Origin: Streptomyces megasporus
GTDB taxonomy: Bacteria > Actinomycetota > Actinomycetes > Streptomycetales > Streptomycetaceae
Direction of reading: 5' to 3'
Length of the DNA stretch: 64,000 bases
NCBI RefSeq assembly: GCF_000718985.1
Contig: NZ_JODL01000024.1
Coordinates: forward strand, 124,001 to 188,000
Positions within the stretch are counted from its first letter, which is position 1. The number at the start of each line of letters is the position of its first letter. The translations under genes were made by a program, and so were the position numbers. The notes under the pieces were generated by a model. The model was given only the letters and a program-made list of their open reading frames with translations. It made no database searches and was not told where the DNA came from. This document shows positions 57,049 to 64,000 of the stretch, in pieces.

Positions 57049-58731
57049 TCACTTCCGGTTGACGTCCAGGTGCTCCACCAGGCCGTCGAAGAGTTCCTCG
57101 CCCAGCTCCTTGCCCTGTCCCGCCGCGGGCATCTGCACCGCCAGCCGCCAGGCCTCCGCCTCGGAGTCGATGTAGTAGAACTCGCGGCGCTGGAACCTCC
57201 CGGCCTCCTCGTCGTCCCGGTGCCGGTACGTCGCCGTCAGCTCGGCGGCGCGTCGCTCGCCCCGGTACTCCGCCTCGGTGACCCTGCCCTCGACCTCCGT
57301 CATCTTGCTGTCGTAGGGCTTGTCCCGGTAGTAGGCCAGCCGCTCGTTGGCGTCGGCCAGCGGGCTCATCCACTTGTCGCGGCTGCGCTGGATCCAGACG
57401 GTGAAGGTCTTGTCCGGCGAGGTCAGGACCACCTCGTTGTCGTTCACCGAGCGGGTGTACCCCTCCGGGGCGCCCAGCGTCGCGTTCACCCGTTCCGTCT
57501 CGTCGTACACCCTCCAGCCCTCGGGCAGACCGTGGTCGACGGGCCGGAACAGCACCAGCGCCACCGCCAGCGCGACCGCCAGGACGCCGGCGCCCGTGCC
57601 CACCTGCGCCGGGCGGCTGGTGCGCAGCGCCCGGACCAGCCGCCCCAGCGGGCCGAAACCGCCCGCCCCGCTCCCGGACGGCAGCCGGTTCGGGCGGGCG
57701 ATGCTCTCCAGGTCCTGCCGGACCTCCGCGGCGTCCGGGCGGGCGGTCGGGTCCTTGCGCAGCAGCCGCATGACGAGCGCGCCCAGCGCGCCGCCGGCTC
57801 GGGCCGGGGCCTGCGGTTCGGACGAGAGGATCGCCTGGAGCGTGGCGGGGGTGGTGGAACGGCGGAACGGCGACATGCCCTCGACGGCCGCGTACAGCAC
57901 CACGCCCAGCGACCACAGGTCGGACTCGGGTCCGGGCCGCCGCCCCAGCACGCGCTCGGGGGCGATGTACTCGGGCGAGCCGACGAAGGCGCCGGTCTCG
58001 GTGAGCTTCTGCTCGCCCTCGATCTGGGCGATGCCGAAGTCGGTGAGGACGACGCGGTCGTACTGGCCGAGCAGCACGTTGTCCGGCTTGACGTCGCGGT
58101 GCAGCACGCCCACCTCGTGCGCGGCGGTCAGCGCGCCGAGCACGGCGAGGCCGATGCGGGCCGCCTCCTTCGGCTCGATCGTGCCCTCGGTCAGGACGTC
58201 GCCCAGGGAGCGCCCCCTGACCAGCTCCATCACGATCCAGGGCCGGCCGTCCTCCACCACCACGTCGTGGACGGTGACGACGGAGGGGTGGTCGATGCCG
58301 GCGGCGGCGCGGGCCTCGCGGCGCATCCGCTGGTACGCCGTCTGCCGTTCGGCCTCGGAGAAGTGGTCGGGGAGGCGGGGTTCCTTGACGGCCACGTCAC
58401 GGCCCACCACCTCGTCGTACGCCTGCCAGACCGTGCCCATGCCGCCGTGGCCGAGCCGGGAGACCAGGCGGTAGCGCCCGCCCAGGAGCCGCTCCCCGCC
58501 CTGTCCGGCAGGCTGTCCGGCAGGTTGGACGGGAGGCTGTCCGGCGGGCTGGACAGGCGGCTGGGCGGGAGGACGGGCGGGCGGCTCCGGCCGGCGCGGC
58601 GGCCCGACCCGCCCCGGCGCGGTCTGTGTCGGCTGGTGGCCGATCCCCCCGGACACGTGCTGCGCCGAGGCCGCGGGGGGCGGCAGCTCGTAGCTGGTGG
58701 GCTCGTGCGCCCGGTCTCCCTCGTTGGTCAT
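57049..58731 (-). CDS. Membrane Ser/Thr protein kinase with ectodomain
   Basis: 560 residues. A Pro/Gln-rich N-terminal ~80 residues precede the kinase domain (~85-345): RYRLVSRLGHGGMGTVWQAY, VAVKEP (lysine), LHRDVKPDNVLL, LTDFGIAQIEG and YIAPERVLGRRPG are all intact. One membrane helix follows at ~385-405 (GVLAVALAVALVLF), then a ~150-residue outer domain beginning LPEGWRVYDETERVNATLG. It is a PknB-type Hanks kinase without PASTA repeats. ATG at 58731; a much longer open frame upstream has no coding character. Same strand as two further kinase-like genes. Confidence 0.93.
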   Translation of the reverse strand: MTNEGDRAHEPTSYELPPPAASAQHVSGGIGHQPTQTAPGRVGPPRRPEPPARPPAQPPVQPAGQPPVQPAGQPAGQGGERLLGGRYRLVSRLGHGGMGTVWQAYDEVVGRDVAVKEPRLPDHFSEAERQTAYQRMRREARAAAGIDHPSVVTVHDVVVEDGRPWIVMELVRGRSLGDVLTEGTIEPKEAARIGLAVLGALTAAHEVGVLHRDVKPDNVLLGQYDRVVLTDFGIAQIEGEQKLTETGAFVGSPEYIAPERVLGRRPGPESDLWSLGVVLYAAVEGMSPFRRSTTPATLQAILSSEPQAPARAGGALGALVMRLLRKDPTARPDAAEVRQDLESIARPNRLPSGSGAGGFGPLGRLVRALRTSRPAQVGTGAGVLAVALAVALVLFRPVDHGLPEGWRVYDETERVNATLGAPEGYTRSVNDNEVVLTSPDKTFTVWIQRSRDKWMSPLADANERLAYYRDKPYDSKMTEVEGRVTEAEYRGERRAAELTATYRHRDDEEAGRFQRREFYYIDSEAEAWRLAVQMPAAGQGKELGEELFDGLVEHLDVNRK

Positions 58732-58841
58732 ACCCCCATCACTATCGCGCGGCCGTTCCGCACCGCCAGCGTGGTCCAAGGTGGAGACGAAGCTGTGACC
58801 CCCGGTGAGACGGGCGCCCTCGGCGGCGGGGCGGGTGGCCG

Positions 58842-61160
58842 TCAGCCGGTGAACCGGTAGGTGTCCGCCACCGCATCGAAATGCCGGTCGACGGCGTCCT
58901 TCCGCTTCTCGGGCCCCCTGACCAGCACCGTGTGGTAGCGGCCGTCGATGATGATGGCCCGGTCGCGCATGTACGTGTCGCCCCGGCCGTCGGTCCAACT
59001 GAAGGCGCCCTCCGCCATCACCGTCCGGCCCACCTCTATCCGCCGCATCCTGGAGTTGGTCGCCCACTCGGCGGCGCGGTAGGCGTCCAACTCCGGCTGC
59101 TCGTCGGTGAGGTACGCCATCGGGTCGTCGCCGTGCTCGGCGGTGGTGTCCCGGCCGGGCACGACGATCAGCTCGACGCCCCCGCCGGTGAAGACGACCT
59201 GGCCGTCGCCGTTCGGTCCGCTGCGCCGCCACCCCTCGGGGAGGGCGATCCCGAAGCCCCGGTCGTCCTTGTGCCGCACATAGCCGTCGAGGCCCCGCAC
59301 GGGCTCGGTGGTCTGCGGCGCCCGCGAGGCGCCGCCGGTGGACTCCCGGGGGACGGAGGACTCCGAGGAGGGCGACGGGGCCGTCCGCTCGGGCTGTTCG
59401 GGCTGTTCGGGCTGGGTGCCCACCCGTCCGGCGCGCTGGTCCCCGGGGTTCACGGAGGAGCCCGTGTCCGCCCCGGGCAGGAACAGCGCGGCGTAGACCA
59501 GCGTCCCGGTCAAAAGCAGCAGGACCGCCCCGACCAGCACCATCCCCAGGCGGCGCGGGCTGCGCTCCTTCCGGGCACGCCGGTGCCGGGCGCGGGCGGG
59601 CACCGGAGACCGCTCGGCGCGTTTCCTGCGGACCAGCTCTCCCCTGCGCCGCACGATCGGCAGCCGCTTGGGATCGGCCGCCGTGCCCGCCTCCAACGAG
59701 AGCGGCACGGTGACCGTGTGCCGGCCGACCTCCGGTTCGGGCGCGGAGCGGATCAGGGACCGCAGCCAGCCGCCCAGTTCCTCGAAGTCGGGTCGCTCGG
59801 TCGGGTCCTGGCGCAGCAGCGACTCCACGACGGGCCGCAGCGCCCCGCACTCCTCGGCGAACGCCGGCGGCTCGGCGCACACCATCTGCACCAACTCGGC
59901 CGCGGACTCCTCGGGGTAGGGGGCGTGCCCCTGCACGGCCCGGAACAGCAGCGCGCCCAGCGCCCACAGGTCGGCCGCCGGGCCGACCGGCGGGGCCAGC
60001 CGCCAGTTCTCGTAGACCGGCCCGGCCTGTTCGGGCGCCCAGCGCTCGGTGACGGCGCCGACGACCGTGATCCGGGCCTGCCGGGCGCGTTCGGCGGCGA
60101 GCGCGGTGGTGGGGCCCCGGTATCGGTCGCCGTCCTCCTCGCCCCAGCCCGCCGCGGCCCTCTCCACGGCGGCCCCGTCCGCCGCCCCGTCCGCGACGCT
60201 CTCTCCGCGAGGTCCGGGAACGACCGGGCCGAGGCCGTCGGGATGCCGACGGCCGTCCCCGCCGTACTCCTCGGCCCGGCGGGCCTCGATCTCCATGTGC
60301 GCGGCGGCGGCCCGTGTCCCGGCGCGGTACGCGGCCAGGGCGGCGCCGCGGGCCGCCCGGCCGTCGCCCTCCCTCCGGTATCCCTCCGGCAGGGCGGGCA
60401 GCTCGCTCGTGTCCGCGTCCGGCCCCGCGCCGGGGGCCTGGCGCGGCACGGTGCCGTCCCCGAGCCGACTCGGCGCCTCGTCAGCCTCGTCGAAGGGGCC
60501 GGGCGGCCCGTTCCCGCCGGGCGGTTCCTCCGGCAGCCAGCCGTGCGGCAGGACGCTCGGCGGCGCCGGAAGGGGGTCGTACCCGCACAGGGCCTCCTCC
60601 GCCGCCCCGGCGGCCAGCCCGGTCAGGACGGCACGGCCGTCGTCGCAGACGAGGACCGTGCGGGGGGTGATGTTGCGGTGGACCCAGCCGTGCGCGTGCA
60701 CCGCCCTGAGCGCGGCGAGCAGGTCGGCCGCCAACTCCGCGGCGCGGTGGGGGCTCAGCGGCCTCTCCGCCAACACGGCGGCCAGCGGCCGGGCCGCGAC
60801 GAGTTCGCTGACGATCCACAGCCCGTCGCCCTCGACGAAGACGTCGAAGACCTGGTCCAGCCGCGGGTGGTCGGGTATCCGGGAGGCCGCCAGTGCCGCC
60901 TCCACCGCCCGCCGCACCGCGGGGTCGGCCGGGTGCCGCGTGGCCTGTCCGATGTACGCGCGGCCGTATCCGCCCGTACGGCCGGCGCCTCCGCCGACGA
61001 ACTCCGCCTCGACGACCTCGGGCAGCGGCACCTGACGGACCACCACCTCCTGGCCGCTGGCGGTGTCGTACGCGCGGGACTCCACGAGTTCGTACTCGTC
61101 GGACGGCGGACGCGGCAAGCGGTACCGATCGGCCAGCAGCCGACCCGAGTAGTCGTCCAC
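58842..61160 (-). CDS. Membrane pseudokinase (Hanks fold with lost catalytic residues)
   Basis: 772 residues with the same layout as its neighbours, but the catalytic residues are gone: the VAVK lysine is VVVRQ, the HRD loop is VHRNITPRTVLV (Asp to Asn), and the DFG motif is replaced by LTGLAAG. A ~170-residue low-complexity insert lies in the activation-loop region before PAADLWALGALLFRAVQGHA. A membrane helix (LGMVLVGAVLLLLTGTLVYA) and an outer domain (LPEGWRRSGPNGDGQVVFTG onward) follow. Probably a scaffold or allosteric partner of the adjacent kinases. ATG start; 110 bp upstream of the kinase at 57049. Confidence 0.9.
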   Translation of the reverse strand: MDDYSGRLLADRYRLPRPPSDEYELVESRAYDTASGQEVVVRQVPLPEVVEAEFVGGGAGRTGGYGRAYIGQATRHPADPAVRRAVEAALAASRIPDHPRLDQVFDVFVEGDGLWIVSELVAARPLAAVLAERPLSPHRAAELAADLLAALRAVHAHGWVHRNITPRTVLVCDDGRAVLTGLAAGAAEEALCGYDPLPAPPSVLPHGWLPEEPPGGNGPPGPFDEADEAPSRLGDGTVPRQAPGAGPDADTSELPALPEGYRREGDGRAARGAALAAYRAGTRAAAAHMEIEARRAEEYGGDGRRHPDGLGPVVPGPRGESVADGAADGAAVERAAAGWGEEDGDRYRGPTTALAAERARQARITVVGAVTERWAPEQAGPVYENWRLAPPVGPAADLWALGALLFRAVQGHAPYPEESAAELVQMVCAEPPAFAEECGALRPVVESLLRQDPTERPDFEELGGWLRSLIRSAPEPEVGRHTVTVPLSLEAGTAADPKRLPIVRRRGELVRRKRAERSPVPARARHRRARKERSPRRLGMVLVGAVLLLLTGTLVYAALFLPGADTGSSVNPGDQRAGRVGTQPEQPEQPERTAPSPSSESSVPRESTGGASRAPQTTEPVRGLDGYVRHKDDRGFGIALPEGWRRSGPNGDGQVVFTGGGVELIVVPGRDTTAEHGDDPMAYLTDEQPELDAYRAAEWATNSRMRRIEVGRTVMAEGAFSWTDGRGDTYMRDRAIIIDGRYHTVLVRGPEKRKDAVDRHFDAVADTYRFTG

Positions 61161-61314
61161 GGCGCCCCTCCCACTGGTCCCCCGGCGTGCGGTTCCTCGA
61201 CGTTCCTCAGCGGCCCCCCGGCACCGGCCGGATGGCCGGACGCACAGGGTCCACGACGTATCACGATACGTGCCGGAGGGGCATCTCGTCGTCGGTCGGC
61301 GGCAGTTGTGACTC

Positions 61315-63468
61315 TTACCGGGGCCGGAACGTCCGGAACGCGGTCTTCCGGACGGTGCGGCACTCCTCGCCGTCCCACGCGTCCGCCTTGCAGGTGATCA
61401 TGATGGCGTAGCCGCGTCCGGAGTCCACGCGGAAGCCGCGGTTGAGGACGCGGACCCGCACGCCCTTCTCCACGCGCTCGAACGTCCAGTCGGCGACGGT
61501 CGGGTAGTCGCGCCACTTCACGGGCTTGATGTCGAGCCGGGAGTAGCCGGTGCTGCCGCCGCGCACGGCGGGCTCCAGGGACTTCCAGGCGGCCACCGCG
61601 CTCTCGCCGGGGCTGCTGTTGAAGTCGACCTGGACCTTGGGGTACCCGCCGCCGGACGGGCTGTAGACGCCGCCGGAGTTCCGTCCCGCTATGGCGGTGC
61701 GCCGGTACCCCTCGGGCATGGCCATCGAGAAGTTGAAGCGGTCGTCGACGATCTCCTCGAAGCCGTCGGGCAGCGCCTTCCCGCCGCCCTGGCCGCCCTT
61801 GTCGCCCTCCGGGCCGTCCTTGTCGCCGTCGCCGTCCTCGCCGGTTCCGGCGCCTCGGTCGCCCTTGTCGCCCTTCTCGTCGTCGCCGTCGCCCCGGCCG
61901 GACGGTTCGGGGGCGGGCTCGTCGGCCGCGTCGCCCTCCTTCGCGTTCCGGTCGCTGCGGCCGTCGTCGTTGCGTCCGTCGCCGACGCCGCCGGTGACGG
62001 ACCGCTCCTGCCGGGCTCCGCTGCTCCCCTCCTCACCGCCGCCGAACGCGACGGCCAGGACGGTGCCGAGCAGGGCCAGCACGACCACGGCCACCACCGC
62101 GATGCCGGTGGGCTGCCGCGTCCTGCGCGCCAGGCCGGCCAGCCGCTCGGACAGCACGGTCGTGGTGCCGGCGCCGCCGGCGTCCTTGTCCCCGCCCGTG
62201 GGCGCCCGACCGTCGGACGAGGTCCGCTCGGCGGTGCGCTTGGCCGCCGCCGAGGCCGTGGCGGTCGTGGCCGCCGCGGCGTTGCGCACGGCCCGCAGCG
62301 CCTCGCGCAGCCGCTCCGCGGCCGGGCCGGTCGCGGTGGGGGAGCCGTCGGAGGCGCCCGACGCCGGGGAAGCGGTCGAACTCCCCGTCCCCGCCCGGCC
62401 GTCCGAGGTCTCCGAGGCGCCGGTCCCCCGCGCCGCCCTCTGCCCCGCCGGATCCTTGGACCCCGTCGGCTCCGTCGACTCCTTCGGCTCCTTGGACCCC
62501 TTCTGCCCCTTCGGTTTCCTCGCGCCGTTCGCCGCCTTGGCGGCGGACGCGAGCCCGCCGACCAGCGGGAGCACGGTCGTCCGGGTGCCCTCCCCCGTCT
62601 TCGACGAGGTCTCGGCCACGGTGTCGGTGTCGCGGGCCGCCCGCTCCAGCAGGGCCCGCGCGCCCGGCTCGTCCAGCCGCTTGGCCGGGTCCTTCTCCAA
62701 CAGGCCGTAGATGACCTCCTCCAGGCCCCCGGCCCGTGTCGGGGGCTCCAGCGGCTCGGTCATCACCGCCGTCAGGGTCGCGATCGCCGACCCTTTGTCG
62801 TAGGGCGGGTGGCCCTCCACCGCCGCGTACAGCAGCCCGCCCAGCGACCACAGGTCGGAGGGCGGGCCGGGACGCCGGCCGCGCGCCCGTTCGGGCGCTA
62901 TGTAGGAGGGCGCCCCGACCAGCATGCCGGTGGAGGTCAGGGAGGGGTCGCCCTCGATCTGGGCGATGCCGAAGTCGGTGAGGACGACCCGGCCGTCCTC
63001 GTCCGCGATGAGGACGTTGGACGGTTTCACGTCGCGGTGGAGGATGCCCTCGCGGTGCGCGGCCCGCAGCACGTCCAGGATCGCCAGGCCCACCTCGGCC
63101 GCCCGCTTGGGCTCCAGCGGCCCGTCCTCGCGCAGGACGTCGGCGAGCGAGCGGCCCTCGACCAGCTCCATCACGATCCAGGGCCGGTCGTCCTCGTCGA
63201 CCACGTCGTAGACGGTGACGGCGCTGCTGCTGCGGATGCGCGCGATGGCCTTGGCCTCGCGCAGGGTGCGCGTGACCAGGCGCCGCTTCTCGTCCTCGTC
63301 CACGCTGGAGGGGAAGCGCAGTTCCTTCACCGCGACGGTGCGGCCCAGGACCTCGTCCTCGGCTCGCCACACGGTGCCCATGCCGCCGCGCCCCAGGACG
63401 TCGCCCAGTCGGTAACGCCCGCTCAGCAGCCGCCCCGACGTCTTGCCGCGGCCGTCCACGTCGCCCAT
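61315..63468 (-). CDS. Membrane Ser/Thr protein kinase with long linker and ectodomain
   Basis: 717 residues. Kinase domain ~15-275 with RYRLGDVLGRGGMGTVWRAE, VAVKELRF, LHRDVKPSNVLI, LTDFGIAQIEG and SYIAPERARGRRPG. A ~210-residue Lys/Glu/Thr/Ala-rich linker leads to a membrane helix (IAVVAVVVLALLGTVLAVAF), an acidic Gly-rich stalk and an outer domain (FNFSMAMPEGYRRTAIAGRN, TVADWTFERVEKGVRVRVLN). The outer domain shares its pattern with those of the next two genes. ATG at 63468 with GAGGGGA upstream; GTG at 63480 is an alternative. First of three tandem kinase-like genes. Confidence 0.92.
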   Translation of the reverse strand: MGDVDGRGKTSGRLLSGRYRLGDVLGRGGMGTVWRAEDEVLGRTVAVKELRFPSSVDEDEKRRLVTRTLREAKAIARIRSSSAVTVYDVVDEDDRPWIVMELVEGRSLADVLREDGPLEPKRAAEVGLAILDVLRAAHREGILHRDVKPSNVLIADEDGRVVLTDFGIAQIEGDPSLTSTGMLVGAPSYIAPERARGRRPGPPSDLWSLGGLLYAAVEGHPPYDKGSAIATLTAVMTEPLEPPTRAGGLEEVIYGLLEKDPAKRLDEPGARALLERAARDTDTVAETSSKTGEGTRTTVLPLVGGLASAAKAANGARKPKGQKGSKEPKESTEPTGSKDPAGQRAARGTGASETSDGRAGTGSSTASPASGASDGSPTATGPAAERLREALRAVRNAAAATTATASAAAKRTAERTSSDGRAPTGGDKDAGGAGTTTVLSERLAGLARRTRQPTGIAVVAVVVLALLGTVLAVAFGGGEEGSSGARQERSVTGGVGDGRNDDGRSDRNAKEGDAADEPAPEPSGRGDGDDEKGDKGDRGAGTGEDGDGDKDGPEGDKGGQGGGKALPDGFEEIVDDRFNFSMAMPEGYRRTAIAGRNSGGVYSPSGGGYPKVQVDFNSSPGESAVAAWKSLEPAVRGGSTGYSRLDIKPVKWRDYPTVADWTFERVEKGVRVRVLNRGFRVDSGRGYAIMITCKADAWDGEECRTVRKTAFRTFRPR

Positions 63469-63670
63469 GTGTCCCCTCACACTCAGCCCGCCCCAGCAGT
63501 CGTCCCATTCTCTCCCATGGGGTCCGCCGTGGCGTACGCGGCCATGGGCACGCCACCGGAACGGCGGTGTGCGGAGGTGGTCCTGACACCCCGACACGCC
63601 GTGCCGACGAGCGGTGGGACGGACGGCGGGGCGGGCGGACGGCGGCGGGGCGGACGGCGCCCGCGAGGCG

Positions 63671-64000
63671 TCACAACGGCACGATGTCCGGGGCCCCCAA
63701 CCGCGCGGCGTCGGCGGTCCGGTCGTCCGGCTGGCGCTGGGACTCCCGCTCGGCCTCGACCCGCTTCTCGTAGTGGGCGACCTCGCGCTCGATCCGGTCC
63801 TCGTCCCAGCCGAGCACGGGGGCCATCAGCTCGGCGCACTCGCGGGCGCTGCGCGTGCCGCGGTCGAAGGTCTCGATGGAGATGCGGGTCCGGCGGGTGA
63901 GGACGTCGTCCAGGTGGCGCGCGCCCTCGTGCGAACAGGCGTACACCACCTCGGCCTTGAGGTAGTCGTCCGCGTACGGCAGCGGTTCGCCGAGCCGCGG
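63671..64000 (-). CDS. glpD: Glycerol-3-phosphate dehydrogenase, C-terminal end (gene continues past the window)
   Basis: The last 109 residues of an FAD-dependent glycerol-3-phosphate dehydrogenase. PLPYADDYLKAEVVYACSHE, then GARHLDDVLTRRTRISIETF and CAELMAPVLGWDEDRIEREV, match the C-terminal helical domain of GlpD. The enzyme passes electrons from glycerol-3-phosphate to the quinone pool at the membrane. The frame is open to the window edge, so the start is outside. About 200 bp without a recognised gene separate its stop from the kinase at 63468. Confidence 0.92.
   Translation of the reverse strand, partial: PRLGEPLPYADDYLKAEVVYACSHEGARHLDDVLTRRTRISIETFDRGTRSARECAELMAPVLGWDEDRIEREVAHYEKRVEAERESQRQPDDRTADAARLGAPDIVPL

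Noticed and set aside
58732..59967. N-terminal extension of the kinase at 57049 by about 412 codons
   Set aside because: The extension is antisense-like, Arg/Ala/Gly-rich, and overlaps the pseudokinase gene in another frame. The ATG at 58731 starts a sensible protein.

Overview
The window is high-GC actinobacterial DNA, almost certainly from a Streptomyces or close relative. Third codon positions are nearly all G or C. It carries a cebR-cebEFG-bglC cellobiose locus, a Methyltransf_19 / DUF5753-XRE / DUF397 gene set, many GTG and TTG starts, LacI-type palindromes of the CebR type, and three linked membrane Ser/Thr kinases. No rRNA, tRNA, insertion sequence or CRISPR array was recognised.

Layout. 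1-6 kb: the end of a cytochrome P450, a short integrase-like protein, an HTH/flavin split-barrel protein, a zinc alcohol dehydrogenase, a persulfide-dioxygenase-like MBL/rhodanese protein, and a Tat-exported lactonase behind a perfect CebR box. 6-12 kb: an SRPBCC protein, a permease/ATPase/TetR operon, and a secreted Cip1-like protein behind a second perfect CebR box. 12-17.5 kb: a patchier region with an APH-like kinase, a TPR regulator lacking its HTH, orphan small proteins and probable gene debris. 17.6-22 kb: a large secreted GH3 beta-glucosidase and a Gfo/Idh oxidoreductase. 22-26 kb: a phosphodiesterase, DUF1232 and the pxpABC 5-oxoprolinase operon. 26-33 kb: an ANTAR-GAF-PAS-PP2C phosphatase beside a cytoplasmic hybrid histidine kinase with six HAMP units at an exact 92-residue period. 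33-36 kb: a DHFR-like reductase, an ATP-dependent DNA ligase and DUF1992. 36-42.4 kb: the ceb locus. 42.6-48 kb: methyltransferase, XRE, DUF397, then a PAS kinase, an anti-sigma-type ATPase, a LuxR response regulator and a STAS protein. 48-53 kb: a CE3-like esterase with CBM2 behind a third perfect CebR box, a LacI regulator, and a divergent dioxygenase/sugar-porter pair. 53-57 kb: a deacetylase lipoprotein, a decayed cholesterol-oxidase-like gene and a succinate-semialdehyde dehydrogenase. 57-63.5 kb: kinase, pseudokinase, kinase. The window ends inside glpD.

How the genes fit together. The clearest theme is a dispersed cellulose/cellobiose response. CebR (41.4 kb) should repress the CebEFG importer and BglC through two operators just downstream of a TTGACA promoter. 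The same 14-bp palindrome precedes the lactonase, the Cip1-like protein and the CBM2 esterase, and a degraded copy lies upstream of the secreted GH3. This suggests one sensor controls uptake, intracellular hydrolysis and several exported helpers. Other themes are signalling density (poly-HAMP kinase, SpoIIE-type phosphatase, PAS kinase and partner-switch proteins, three linked kinases) and decay (the GMC gene, the headless TPR regulator and other fragments). All functional assignments come from reading the sequence; no database search was run.
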